Source of the DNA: Ifrita kowaldi
Taxonomy: Eukaryota > Chordata > Aves > Passeriformes > Cinclosomatidae
NCBI GenBank assembly: GCA_013398055.1
Contig: VZRS01014558.1
Span: forward strand, 62,924 to 126,923
DNA: 64,000 nt
Direction: 5' to 3'
Both the position numbers and the translations under genes were made by a program. Below the pieces are notes generated by a model, which worked only from the letters and a program-made list of their open reading frames with translations, had not been told where the DNA came from and did no database searches. The stretch's first letter is position 1. Each line of letters opens with the position of its first letter. Positions 12,501-23,952 of the stretch are shown in pieces.

Positions 12501-14699
12501 TATTTTTTCTGCTAAATTCACTGGAAAAATTTTCTCCCCCAACATTAATTTAATGATAGAACCAAAAACCTAATCAATATTGGTGAGCAATGCAATACCA
12601 ACGCATTATTTTTGTGGGTTTTGAAACATAAATGGCAGACACAACTTTGACTGAATGGACTTCTTTATGCTTTAACAGATGGTTTATTGGCCCAGACTCC
12701 TACATATAACAAACACAATTGCAAAAGCAATACATTTTTAATTGAAAAATTAATGCATTTTTACTATGAAAGTGACTCAAATAACAAGTAACTTTGTCGG
12801 GTAAAGAGCTTCTAAAACAATTTTAATATATGGAATGTTGTTTAGAAATTATATTCTCACCATGGCAAGTACTTATAGGAGGCCATTAAAAGAAAAAAAA
12901 ATCTATTGTTTAAATCATACTTTATTGGAACTTGCTTTTTTAATATATTAAAGAACAGATAAAGCACAGTGATCAGTGAGCCGTATGTGTCCAACAGCCC
13001 TTCAACAGACTTGTGGAAATGTATAAAACAAGCAGTGATACAATTCTTTGCCAAACACTGTCATAAATTTTTTATTTGGCAGCTAACATTCTCACTAGCT
13101 TTCTTGGCAGCAATTGGGACCTTTAGCAAGAAAGGTGCAGGAGAAAAATACCTTGCTTAGAGATGTTTTCAACACTTTCTGGGATTTTTCAGAACTTCTG
13201 CCTGCAGCATATTTTACAACCACAGTCTCCAGTCACCTGATGAGTGGGTGGTGGTTTTAAACTTTTTTTTTTAATATAGACAGCCTACTACTTCCCTCTG
13301 GCCTTCAGCCTAGGATGTGAGCGTGTGGAGTGGGGCTGTATGTTCCACAGAGATACAAGTGGTTGCTCCTCTCTGTCTAGACAAAAAAACTTGAAAATAA
13401 GATCAGAATGTACCTTTCATTGCTCCTGATACTATCTGTATCTTATTCCCGGGTGACAGAGATAAATGAAAGTCAAACATATGCTGATTACTTTTGTATT
13501 TTTCTCGGGAGATCTCTGCAGAAGAGCTGGTCACAGGTGCAGCTGCCCTGGCCAGCCAGTGAGTTGCTGAGAAACAGAATTGAGAAATAGATTTCTGTGC
13601 CCAGGTCCAGAGGTTTTTTGTTTGTTTATTTGTTTTCCTTTAATATACTGAACTTAACATCTGATGCGCTACCTTCCTCCATGAGCCCAGATGTGCTGAG
13701 GTATGTATCTTACCAACTGACTCATGGAAAAGATATTCTATATTTTGGTATTTCATCATTTCAGAACAAAAATAAGATGAACCTATTTTACATGTCAGAA
13801 ACTTCCTCCAAAACTTTCACAATAGTAAGATACATTTCAGTTCTTCTCATGAACGGAAAGGAAACAGTTTGTCTTCAACAGTTTTTCTTCAACCAGGAAA
13901 AACACCTTTTCCTTATCTGCCTCAAATGAAAAAGGCTGGAATTTAGTTTTAGACAGCATAAATTGCTTTAAACACAGACCTAATTAAAGTTACAATTATA
14001 AACACACACTAAAAGGCTTCCCCACAGCCTGAGCTCCAGTTTTGCCTGTCCTGTTTACCAGGGGCATCACCCCCTCGAGAACGTTTCAGAGCCCACACAG
14101 ACATCTAGTGGCAGGTGAAAACACTGCACGGTGGCACCGCCACCTGGCACAGCTCCACGGGGACCTGAAGCTATGCCAGGGGTGAGGTGAGCTAACTTTG
14201 CTACCACTAGGGATGGGCAACCAAACAGGGAAAGATTTGCTCCCTCCGTGCCATCCCAGTAGTCATGGTGAGGCAGCCGCTCTCGTGGCAACTCTGGCTT
14301 TCCAAATTTGCATTATTATTGATTCTCTTCAATTAAATCAGAGCTCTTTTTGTCTTTCTGAGTACCTTTAAATGTCTCTCTCCTTGCTACTATTTTATTT
14401 AACTTAAAAACTGCAGGGGTGAATCATGTAACATCATTTGAAAGGTTCTCTGAGCGTGGCTACGCGCAATGCAGCTGACTGGAACACACCGGGGCAATGC
14501 GATTTTACAGACAGCAAAACACACACGATGAGAAAGTGCAGTCAATAATAAATTCTAAATGGTTGGAGGAGGAATATGACTTGCTCCACAGTCCACATCA
14601 ATCGATGGAAAGATGCCTAAAACTTCAGTGGGGTTTGAGTCCCACATCTGCAAAGGAGATCAAGCGGCACAGCTCTGCACAGAGTTGTAAGAGCTCAGC
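12501..14699. other. intronic sequence, no gene seen
   Basis: AT-rich unique sequence, then a GC-richer patch at 14030-14290. That patch contains a six-base-arm inverted repeat at 14130-14144 (GGTGGC ACC GCCACC). Open frames at 13408-13929 are short and lack known domains. Confidence 0.4.
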
Positions 14700-14785
14700 G
14701 CCCCGATTCTGCTCTCTTACACCATTTTAAATCAAGCAGTACTCAGTGGTGTCATAACCCTGTACATCTGTGTCAGACCCTGTGT
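14700..14785. mobile_element. short inverted-repeat DNA transposon fossil (MITE-like)
   Basis: The left side reads CCCCGATTCTGCTCTCTTACACC, followed by TTTTAAATCA, ACTCAGTG and a degenerate mirror half (CCTGTACATCTGTGTCAGACC). From memory, this layout matches a widespread amniote MITE-like family with GGGCCTGATTCTG ends and a TTACACC...GGTGTAA symmetry. The right terminal repeat is badly decayed, so the end is approximate. There is no coding capacity. Confidence 0.6.
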
Positions 14786-16240
14786 TGCAAGGACAGACTT
14801 GATGCCAAGAATGCAAAACAGATGTTGCTTTCCTAATGTTTTCTTGTTGTCCTTTAAATTGTTTTCATGGGGTTCTGTTTTCATTTTGGGGAGTGAAACA
14901 GGTTGACAGGACTTTTCAGAAGGCAGGCTGGAGGAATGCTTCTGCATCTTCCTTTTTATTTTGTGTGCATGTGTGAATATGCAGAGGCTTTGAGTTACAA
15001 CCGAGAAAAATATCTTTTTTTTTTTTTTAAGCTTCATTTGAGCTATGCTCAGTTCCCTTGGGGCAAAGTGAAAGGTAGCTATTTGTGGATGGGAAAAAGG
15101 GCTTTTGTGAACAGCAAAACTGCATCACCAACAGCTTAGGAAAAAGATTTTTTGAAGTTATTTTTTACTACTACTTTAAGAGGAAACAGGGATAAATATA
15201 TCTTTTCTGCATGTTGACTCATTAACAAATTTAGCAATAAACACCTTGCAATTAAGTCCACTAGTTTACTGCTGTCCAGAAGTTCCTCAGTACTCTTTGC
15301 ACAGAAGGTTTTGGAAAACACAGAACTAAGAAATGGTGAAGGCAAATCCCAACAGCTTGCTCAAGCAAATCTAGCCAAGGCTTAAACTCACTTCTGAACA
15401 CTGAAATTTGAGATGCTGTATCAAATAAGCAGCTCTTTTTCCCTGAAGAGAAGAAACTGGGTGTAGCTAACCTAGCGCATAATAGGTTTATTCTCATTCA
15501 CAAAACAGGAATTACTTTATGGCCCCAAAGTAAAACTAGCAGAGAAATATACTGGCAGATTTGCTGCAGATGTGTGTTGTGACACGTATGCAGGGAATCT
15601 GCTATTAATCACAAGCTAAGATTTTAATATTATGTAGGGTAATGCAGGCAATCATTATGGTGGAGGTTCTGGATGCACAACAGCCTAACCCACAAATGGG
15701 ACTTTTAAATTTAACTCATTTGAGCTCACTCTCGCACTGCACCAGTTGAATTCCCCGGTTCATCCCCCTGCTCCCCATTACATACATTTATTTCAATATC
15801 CATTGTGCCTTTCTTTTTGTGCTCGTGCTCCACTTCTTTTCTTGTGACACATGACAGTTGTTGGGGAAAGTGCAGCTTTTCAATTCTCCTGTTTGCCAGA
15901 CTATGACAGGAATGTTCTTGTTAGAGGGGCTGTTTGCGAGACCCCTGGACACAGACCCGGCACAGGAAACAGTCTGGCTCAAATGCTGGAAAAGCCATTC
16001 TTCACCTGAATCCTTCAAAATTTGTGTCTGGACATAACTAGAACCTATGTACCCATACCCGGGTTAAGATTACTACGGACAATTATACCGTGGAAATGCA
16101 TTATTCTGACAAAGCAATCAATCACATTATTTCTCACAATTTCAGTTCACCCCTAAAATTTTCCTTACCTCCAAAGCCAGCTGGATATTATATTACTGAA
16201 GCTGTTGAAAGGGTGTAACACTAACCATGAAGCCAAAGGC
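14786..16240. other. intronic sequence, no gene seen
   Basis: Unique AT-rich sequence with a T14 run at 15015-15028. Several overlapping open frames on both strands between 14732 and 15497 have no recognisable domain. Nothing else is supported. Confidence 0.4.
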
Positions 16241-16800
16241 CACTAAAACTATGCAATGCATAAATTTTTATTGTTTGCTCAGCATTGAAATCTCATTAGG
16301 GCTCATAACTCATCGGTGCACTGCAAACATTTGCATCTGCTGATCATGAGAACTTGGACGGAATGTACACCTTTGGCTAATTTACCTGTTATGTTTTTAG
16401 ATGAGACTGTGTTGCTTTTTGTTCTCTTTTTAAAAAGTCCTTATGCAGTTGTGAGTCAAATGTCCACTTTTTAAACTGAATACATGAAAACTTTCATTTG
16501 CAGTTTCTCAAGGTTGTTCTGTTGCTGGCAATGTTCATGATCATCATTTTACAAAAGCTTCATTTGACTTAGTATTCAGGGTAGTCATTGTTTGAAAACT
16601 GTGCCCCATAGAGCATTTCACTTCATTCATCCTTTCTGCTTTATGCAGCCACATTTTAATTAGATTAAAATTTGTCCTCCAATTAGCTTTCATTAAAGTT
16701 TCTAGATTACAGGAAAAATCTCCACTGAGTTGTGCTTCAAAACTGTGCCTAAAGTTTAAAATGAAATAACTGTGCAAATGAAGCGATTATGAAGATTATT
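16241..16800. promoter_or_regulatory. candidate conserved noncoding element with homeodomain P3 site
   Basis: Repeat-free and AT-rich. It contains the octamer ATTTGCAT at 16329-16336. At 16653-16671 there is a perfect 8-base-arm inverted repeat (ATTTTAAT TAG ATTAAAAT). Its core, TAATTAGATTA at 16657-16667, fits the TAATNNNATTA palindrome bound by paired-class homeodomain dimers. CCAATTAGC follows near 16679. No coding signal. Confidence 0.35.
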
Positions 16801-16951
16801 ACTATGCAAAAAACATCAGTCACTTCTTGGTTTACTTATACATTAACTCTGTAATTCATTTTGCCAACTTCAATACCTCTGTGTTCTCCAGAGTAGTCAT
16901 CATAATAATACCTTACAGTTACAGGATACCTTTCATTACCAAGGATCCTTA

Positions 16952-17038
16952 GGGGCCTGATTCTGCATACCAGTATTCCTGTTGAAGTCCCTGAAACTAT
17001 TTGAGCAAGTGCTCCTTGCTGCATGTGAACCAGGACCT
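16952..17038. mobile_element. short MITE-like DNA transposon fossil
   Basis: It begins GGGGCCTGATTCTG (16952-16965) and ends GTGAACCAGGACCT (17025-17038). The reverse complement of the end matches the start at 9 of 14 positions. The interior has TTGAAGTCCCTG, like the TTGAAGTCAATGG core of common amniote MITE-like families. At under 90 bp it is a complete but decayed short element. Confidence 0.55.
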
Positions 17039-17586
17039 AAGTACAGGTCAAATCCTGTTTTCAGATACCCACGTAGTGTTACTGCTGATCTGCGCAGCTC
17101 GGAATGCAAACCAGATATGAACATTATGTAAAAAGTCCTTCTGGGTGAGATGTGGCAGCTGTTTAATGGTGCATGGTTACAGGACTCACCTCTGTAAATG
17201 AGGGTGTGAGGACAGACACTTCCCCCCCGCCAGTTAAAATTGCAGAGAAAGCTGAGAATGTAATTATCCAAAGAGGAAGCGACTCAGTAGGACACTGGGG
17301 CTTGGGCTGCATCTCTGCTGTCACTCACGTCTTCAGATGTGACATTGCCAAGTATCGGATGCCCAGTCACTAATACCTCCCGCACATGCAAATCTACTAT
17401 ATGCTGAAGGCAATATAAAGTTTAAGTTCACCAGGCTTATCCTACAACCAGAGCAGACATTTATTCTGGAGCAACCTCTTGGTGGAACACAAGGGACTCC
17501 ATGTCGGAGTAGGGAGCCACAGAAATGGATCTGTTTGCAGGAAGTTCTCTCCCAATAGCAAGAGCTATAAATATATACATATAATT
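17039..17586. other. intronic sequence, no gene seen
   Basis: Unique sequence with no recognised element. The run CCCCCCCGCC sits at about 17222-17231. Overlapping open frames on both strands have no known domain. Confidence 0.4.
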
Positions 17587-17657
17587 AAAAAAAAANNNNN
17601 NNNNNNNNNNNNNNNNNNNNNNNNNNNNNNNNNNNNNNNNNNNNNNNNNNAAAAAAA
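17587..17657. other. assembly gap in a poly-A/GA tract
   Basis: Fifty-five N (17596-17650) are flanked by nine A on the left (17587-17595) and seven A then GAGAGAG on the right (17651 on). The gap most likely covers a homopolymer or simple repeat that sequencing could not resolve. Reading frames crossing it are meaningless. Confidence 0.95.
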
Positions 17658-17892
17658 GAGAGAGATGCAGCCAACATCTTAAAACTAAAAATAGAAGCAC
17701 TTGGGTTACAAAAACAGGGACCTGTCTTTGCTCTAGCAACATATTTCTGATAGGACGAACACAGTCGAAAACAACTACTTTACTACAAATGAAATGTAGT
17801 TCATTAGCACGGGAGAATTATTTCAGCAAAGTGCAGGAGTGTAAAAATCAGTTTTCCCTATTCTTCATGTGCTAATTGGTTGAACAACCTCT

Positions 17893-17975
17893 AGTAAATC
17901 TTCACATCCCTGAGGTGACTAGTGTTATTCCCACTTAGCAGATGGCAAAAGTAAAGCTTACGAGTGTCAAAGGCT
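17893..17975 (+). mobile_element. MIR-like SINE core relic
   Basis: The order of words follows the MIR (CORE-SINE) core: TAAATCTTCACATCCCTGAGG, then TGTTATTCCCACTTAGCAGATGG and a decayed continuation. The MIR consensus as I remember it has ATCCTCACAACCCTGTGAGG and TTATCCCCATTTTACAGATGAGG. No target duplication is visible at this age. Confidence 0.55.
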
Positions 17976-20930
17976 AGAGGGGAATTTATAGTTTAAATGT
18001 TCTGACTCAAGCCAAGACCATGTTTCCAAGGTGCAAAGCAAACAGCAGCAATACTAATTTTAGGAGTCATGCTCAAGCCTGTCCCTTCCTCCACCTGTAC
18101 TCCTCCTCTTGGTGTTCACTTTTGCCATCTCGTTACAGCATGCCAACCTCAGTTGTGCTGACTCAACAGCTTGTGGGTCCATGTGATGAATCAGATCAAG
18201 GAATTGATCCAGGATAAAAAAAGAAAGAGAAAAATGAGAAGGGTGGAGAGGTGAGGAGAGATGTTTTGCACCGGATCAATTCAATCTGAAGACATTGACT
18301 GGAAAACAGAAGTGCCCATGTAAACAAGAAAGCAGCTGGATGCAGCATAGGGGCAGGAGTGGGTATTTTTGTGGGCAGGAGACCCTGTTGTTGATGTTGA
18401 TGGTTTTGTACCGCAGAACTGAGGTTCAAACCATGCTGAAATCATTCCATTTTTCTATTTTAACTCTTTTATAACTCTCCTTCTGTTTACCTCCCTTTGC
18501 CTGCTTTGCTCTGAGAAAGAGCACAGTTACTCCACACTATCTTTGCACAACAGATTTGCACCAGGAAATTCAGAAACTGCGTTTGACTTTCCACAATTAA
18601 GACCTGAAACACCAAGTTTGCCTTCTCAGTTACACTGACTGTATTTCAGAAATACTGCTCCATTTCCTCAATAGAATTGCCATGTTCCATAAAATTCAGA
18701 CAAACTAGTCATGTTTTATGTTAAGGGTGCATTTACAAACAGTTTATAAAGGATTTAGATGATTAACCATATATTAAGACAGTTAATCAAATTTAAGAGG
18801 CTATTTTAGAATTCTACAGATCAAGCAGTTATTCATAATCCTTGTTATTGCTTTCTACCTTACATCCAACCCTAATGCACACCATTAGAATATTCTGCTA
18901 ACGCTTTATCAATTACTTGTGTTAGCAGAAAAAATCCAAACAAAAAACCCCCAAATCCTATCGTATGGAATAGGTTAGATAATTAGGACATTGAGACTCC
19001 TAGACTAAATGAATCAGACCCAAGAATCAAATCCTTGGAGGTAATTGGCCTCTGCCATGATTTAGATAATTCAAGGTCCTTAAAAATCTCAGCCCTCATC
19101 ACTGTGCACATGGGATTTAGGCAATTTTATAAAGCTGGCGAAGTGTCATCTGAAAAGGCACAAATGCTGCAGTAACTGCAACAGCTGAGGAACACATATT
19201 TTCTTCAACAAACCATCAGCATCATGACAGGAAGCTTAAAGCTTCAGTGCTTCATGCTGGTTGGGGAAAAAAAAAGGACAATGGAAAACTTGAGGAATGT
19301 TAAATTTAACTGTTATCCTTACAAAATACAGTCTGCTCATTTAGAACAGAATGAAAAGTTATTTCTTGTCATTTTATTCAGTCATTTGAAGCAGTGTCTT
19401 CTCTTTTTCATAGTTTTCACTTGATACTGGGCATATAGAATGTTTTTAATGGAGAAATAACTACAGATTACTTTTTATTGTGGTATGATTTATATAGTTT
19501 AAAAAAAAAATCTGTTCTGGAAGTATAGTGTATTTGGTGCTATTTTTGCCTAGGAATGGAAACTCGAACTGGAAATAGAGTCATTCATTCACACTTACAG
19601 GATGACATCCCGTTGACAGGCATGCAAACTTGGAAAGGTGCTACGCAGCCACTCTTAAAATACTACACTGTATTTTTTTCCTTCTAAGTTTCAATTAAGA
19701 AAATGTTATAGAGGGATCAGTACTTTGTGAAGGCTAAGGGTTCATCATTTGCAAGACATCCTCTTTCAAAAGTACAAAGACAGAAAAGTCAAGGCACTAA
19801 CTACTAAATGAACTGTTTTCACAACAGAACTGGCACCTTCAAGCCCCTCTGCAGTGAGGTGCTGTGCTGTCAGGAGTTCTGCTTGTTCACACTGTGACCT
19901 CAAAGAGCAATCCCCAGTCCCATCAGAAAGGTCATCAATCCTTCCTGCTAGGTAGTAGTTTATTTGCCTTGGTAGGGTTTTTTTTTTTTTCAATTTGAGG
20001 AGAATGAAAATCGTAAAAGGTGTGAAAATACGGTTGAGGAAGATAAACTTAGAGATTCTAACGGAGCTGGAATGCTGTTGGTGCTAACAAGTCCTGAGCA
20101 AGTGATCTGTGTCTGGCATGCTCTGCCAAACAAACTGCAATTACAGAAGAACCAAAAATAAAACAAGCAACTTTAAACCTTCTGAACGTGTAAGCCTGTG
20201 CCTAAGAGTCATATTTGCACTTGCTCCCACAGGCTTGCTTCCAAAAGGCACACAAATGGAGGGACCTTTCTAATGGGAAGGAAGGAAAGAAAGTTTCCAC
20301 TTGAGAGCTGGCATTTTGGAATGGCAGAAAGAGCAGCTGACCCCGGAGGCTCTTGCCCCTCAGTGTCAAATTCCTACAAGAACAGCTCGTGAGACTTCGG
20401 CTCTGTCATACCTGAATCAAAACGTCAGGGCTCAAATCCACACCACAAGTCATGCTCTCTGAAATTGAGGTACATAATCCTCTTGGCTTTGCTTTCTGTT
20501 GGGCCTTTCCACCCTTTTGCATGCCTCTGCAGTGCCAATTGAGATGTGCTTCCCCTTTCTGTCTTACAGAGAAAACCTCAGCTAGGCCCAAATTTTAATG
20601 ATTTCAAACGATGCGCTCTGTAACTTCCTTTGCACCAGCTTCCTTGTTTTCTGCTGGTTCTAAAAAACCCCTTTGACCCACTCATAAGAACACCATTTCT
20701 GTTTCTGTCATCCCAAATTAACAAATGAATGAGGAGAGGGGAAACTCTCCTGTCACTCCAAACCTTCACCCTTCAAGTCCCCCTGCCTCACTGCAGCCCT
20801 GGTGCTCTAAAATAAAGGGAGTACTAATGGGCTGAAGTTTCAATGGGACATCAGCACTTACTTAAATGATATTTTGAACCGTGGGCTAACTGGCGGTGGG
20901 CAAGGGCAGGTATTTACTTCGTGCAGTCTC
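17976..20930. other. intronic sequence, no gene seen
   Basis: Mostly unique sequence. At 18970-19135, phrases such as CCTTAAAAATCTCAGCCC and GGGATTTAGGC recall an amniote short DNA element with GATTTAGGC symmetry, but too weakly for a separate call. A T13 run lies at 19978-19990. Open frames are short and lack domains. Confidence 0.35.
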
Positions 20931-21030
20931 TTAGGATACAATGGATTTATGGCCGTCAATTCTGAACAACAGCGCTATTGTCTCTTCACATTCTATCTGC
21001 CTCCATTATTCATTTGTGTTGATTTTGATT
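20931..21030. promoter_or_regulatory. candidate noncoding element with inverted SOX-type half-sites
   Basis: ACAAC AGCGCT ATTGT at 20966-20981 is a near-perfect palindrome in which two SOX-like half-sites (ACAAC and ATTGT) face each other around AGCGCT. It is followed by TTGATTTTGATTGATGAAG. A purine-rich GGAGG tract (21048-21079) lies just beyond. The regulatory role is inferred from motifs only. Confidence 0.25.
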
Positions 21031-21760
21031 GATGAAGACACTTTAAAAAAGGAGGGGAGGAAGGAGGAGGGGGAGAGGAATACTTCAACTGTTTGGTTTC
21101 TAATTCCTGTAAATCTGCAGTTCATACTGCAATAGTACTACTCAAAAGAAATGTCAATCCTCACATTTTGGGAAGGGGTTTTTCCTTTTACAAGTCTCTC
21201 TTCTTTCTGAAAGAAGTGGGGTGCAAACAGTGCTTCCATGACATACCTAATAACCATAGGGGTGGCACATCACACTTCAATCAGCCAAGAAAATCAATGG
21301 GTTTTTTTAATGAAAAAGTGCTAAGACTTCCGCAAAACCTCTTTTGCATATTTACTTCCTATGCCACAGCTAATTAAGTTTTAGGGCTGGTTTGATATGT
21401 CAAAAATTGCTTGGATTGCAGAGTTGAACTCAAGAAGAGTAGATAAAATTTCTTCATTCAAAGTGAAAGCATCTGCTAGAAATCTGACTGTGTGGAAGTC
21501 ATAAAGAAAAGGCCCAGCTTTGGCTTTTTTGCCTCCAAATATATGGTATTTACTGACCTCTCATTAAAATATCCTGACAGAATACAGATTATGAACCATT
21601 CGATACATTTCTTTCCATAGGAGGCCACGTCTGAGGCCTGGGGGTAAAGAGATTCCTGAGAGTCGTTTAAATTCAATTCACTCCTCTCAAAGTTTTAAAT
21701 GAGCTTCAGAGCAAGCACTACAAACTTGCCAAGCTCTCTGCTTCCTTATGGAAAAGAGGC

Positions 21761-21792
21761 AAGAAAGAAAAAAGAAAGAAAGAAAGAAAGAG

Positions 21793-21839
<47 letters not shown>

Positions 21840-21861
21840 GAGAAAGAAAGAAAGAAAAAGA
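21761..21861 (+). repeat. (AAAG)n microsatellite
   Basis: About 100 bases of tetranucleotide AAAG/GAAA repeat, interrupted twice by GAGAG (near 21790 and 21838). It is purine-only on the plus strand, and purines continue left to 21750 apart from a single C at 21760. It explains the lysine/glutamate-rich frames across 21699-22142, which are not genes. Long mirror-symmetric purine tracts like this can form triplex DNA and are often length-variable. Confidence 0.97.
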
Positions 21862-23219
21862 CACATTCACCACATGTTTGCATCTCTCCTGCTCAGAGAT
21901 CTGCCCCAGCACATGCTGACTGCAACATTCAATGGACTGCCTGTAGCCAAGGGAAGCCCAGTACCCTCCTGAATATTTGGCCACAGGATTTCCTTACTAG
22001 TTCCACCCCTTTTTGCGCTTTAAATAGTATGAACTACAATGAAGCAAGAGAAGCAGTGAAAAAAAATGACAGATACATTTTTAATAAACTGGTGTCAGAT
22101 GTTATAGTCACCACCACATTCAAAAATCAACCCCTCCATTGAAATTTTGATGTCTAAAATGCTGGTGTTTTAAAATGACTGCAGACTCAGGAAGAAAGCT
22201 TTGCTGTTTCCTATTACCTCTGAAAATGTGGGCTTACAAACATTACAAAAGGGAGAACTCGACTTCCAAGAAGAAATAGGTGAAGGGAGGAAGAGTCTGT
22301 GGAGCTGCTGAATACACAAAAGCTTGCTGCTTGACCACTCAGTTCGTTTTACAAAGCATAATTACATCTGCCTTTTTTTAATATTATGTGGTTCATATTA
22401 TTACTTTCTGTACCATCTTTCATGTTCCAAGGGAGTAGGCTGCAACTAACTGGTGTTAGGAAAAAACTAATTCTAATTACTCAGTATTTCTGCAGCTCCC
22501 TGAGATGGATACAAGATGTGTGCAAAACCATCCAGTTCTGTTTTTGAAACTCCCATCTTCACAATTTTGACTTTCAAAATTATCTGCTCTTAATATAACA
22601 TGAGTTGTCAAAGGCTGTCAAATAAACGATAAAACTCTCAGGAAATAAACATCTCTCCCCTAGTAGGTTTGTATATATTTCTGCAAAAGTAAAGAATTCT
22701 AAAAGTAAATAAACACATGGGAGGATTAGAGAAGCAATAAACAAAAGCATTTCCTCATTTTGAATTTAAGAAAATAGGAGCCTTTTTCCAGCCATTGCCA
22801 GGAAGTACTAATGCACAGAGGTGAAGTTTGTACTAGCTAAAATATTATTTCATGCTAGGGCATATGGGCATGCACTCATGCATACATTCACACACTGCAC
22901 GTATAACCCCAACCAAAACTTAAATCAGATTTACACTGTGCCATGATGCATTGATGGGCAGAGGATTTTAACACCCATTTGGACCAACACAGGCACGGGG
23001 ACTCCTTGCTGCAAGACGGTAAAGATTAAACCTTTTAGTCCTAATGAAGGAGTTTACAGGATTCCTAATCCCTGCACCCCACCTCACTTCTCCTGCAGTC
23101 CTGCTGAAAGCTTTAAAACAGTCCCCAGCACTAACATGGTACAGAGCCTGTTGAACACGCTGATCTGCTCATGATTACTCTTTGCCACTGTAAAACAATC
23201 TAACTCCTCAAGTGAATGG
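21862..23219. other. intronic sequence, no gene seen
   Basis: Unique AT-rich sequence. A short block near 22865-22900 has degenerate CATGCA/CACAC words. Nothing else is recognised. Confidence 0.4.
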
Positions 23220-23720
23220 AGTCTGTAGCAACAATGGTGTTATTGACTTGTTGCTCCAGCTCTATTTAGTTATTACCCTCGAGGCCACAATCAATAGACT
23301 TTGCACCAAGTCAGCCTAATAAATCCCAGGCTTTCACTGGAGCTTTGCCAGGAACTGCTAGAAAATCTATGGCAGTCAAACACTTAGAGTATGAATAACA
23401 TAGAAAGCTGTACTGACAGCTGTATAAATTAATTAACAAGGAATGTTCTTACTCTTTTAAGAAGATCATAATGCACGTTTACCATGATTTAAGGAGTCAC
23501 AGGTAGAGCAACAGAAAAATTACCTTTGTGCTTTCATTTAAAATAAAAATCAAATATGATTAAAACAAAACAGCTTCAGACTACTTTTTCCTCCCTTTGA
23601 TTATTGGATGTGCAAAAATCTGCATTTGCATTATTGCTGTGGCCATTTAATTATTCCAAGTTTGATTTAAAAAGGAACTGAGCCCAGCAACCACTGACCA
23701 CTCAGTGCAAGCGGTGCTGG
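23220..23720. promoter_or_regulatory. candidate conserved noncoding element (POU octamer, TCF-like, TAATTA)
   Basis: Repeat-free stretch rich in regulatory words: a TCF/LEF-like CTTTGAT at 23595-23601, the canonical octamer ATTTGCAT at 23624-23631, TTTAATTA at 23646-23653, and earlier AATTAATTAAC near 23429. No open frame or splice structure. It sits about 200 bases from a tight CpG cluster. The function is inferred only. Confidence 0.35.
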
Positions 23721-23920
23721 CATTTTAACCGGATGAATGTTGACTGTTGTGTGCTGGTATCTGCAAGGGGGACTTAAATTGTGTTTGTAATGCAGTGATT
23801 AAAACAGAAACAAAAGGAAGGGGGGAAACAGTCGTTCAAGAAGTAAGAGGTTGGTCACTAGTGAATTCCAGGTTCTTTCAGTTCCTCCTGTAATAAGCAA
23901 ATATTCTGCAGACTCAGCTG

Positions 23921-23952
23921 CGAGGCGCCTGATCGCGGTGTCCGGAGACGCG
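23921..23952. other. compact CpG cluster
   Basis: Seven CpG dinucleotides fall within 32 bases (at 23921, 23926, 23934, 23936, 23943, 23949 and 23951), while the flanking kilobases are CpG-poor. It is too short to be a CpG island by usual criteria. It could mark an unmethylated regulatory site, an orphan promoter or a GC-biased insertion. Confidence 0.8.

Noticed and set aside
17461..17742. Open frames running through the N gap
   Set aside because: The unknown bases make the frames meaningless.
18970..19135. Possible degenerate GATTTAGGC-type short DNA element
   Set aside because: Only scattered words agree; no terminal repeats can be aligned.
21699..22142. 147-codon lysine/glutamate-rich open frame
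   Set aside because: Produced by the (AAAG)n microsatellite.
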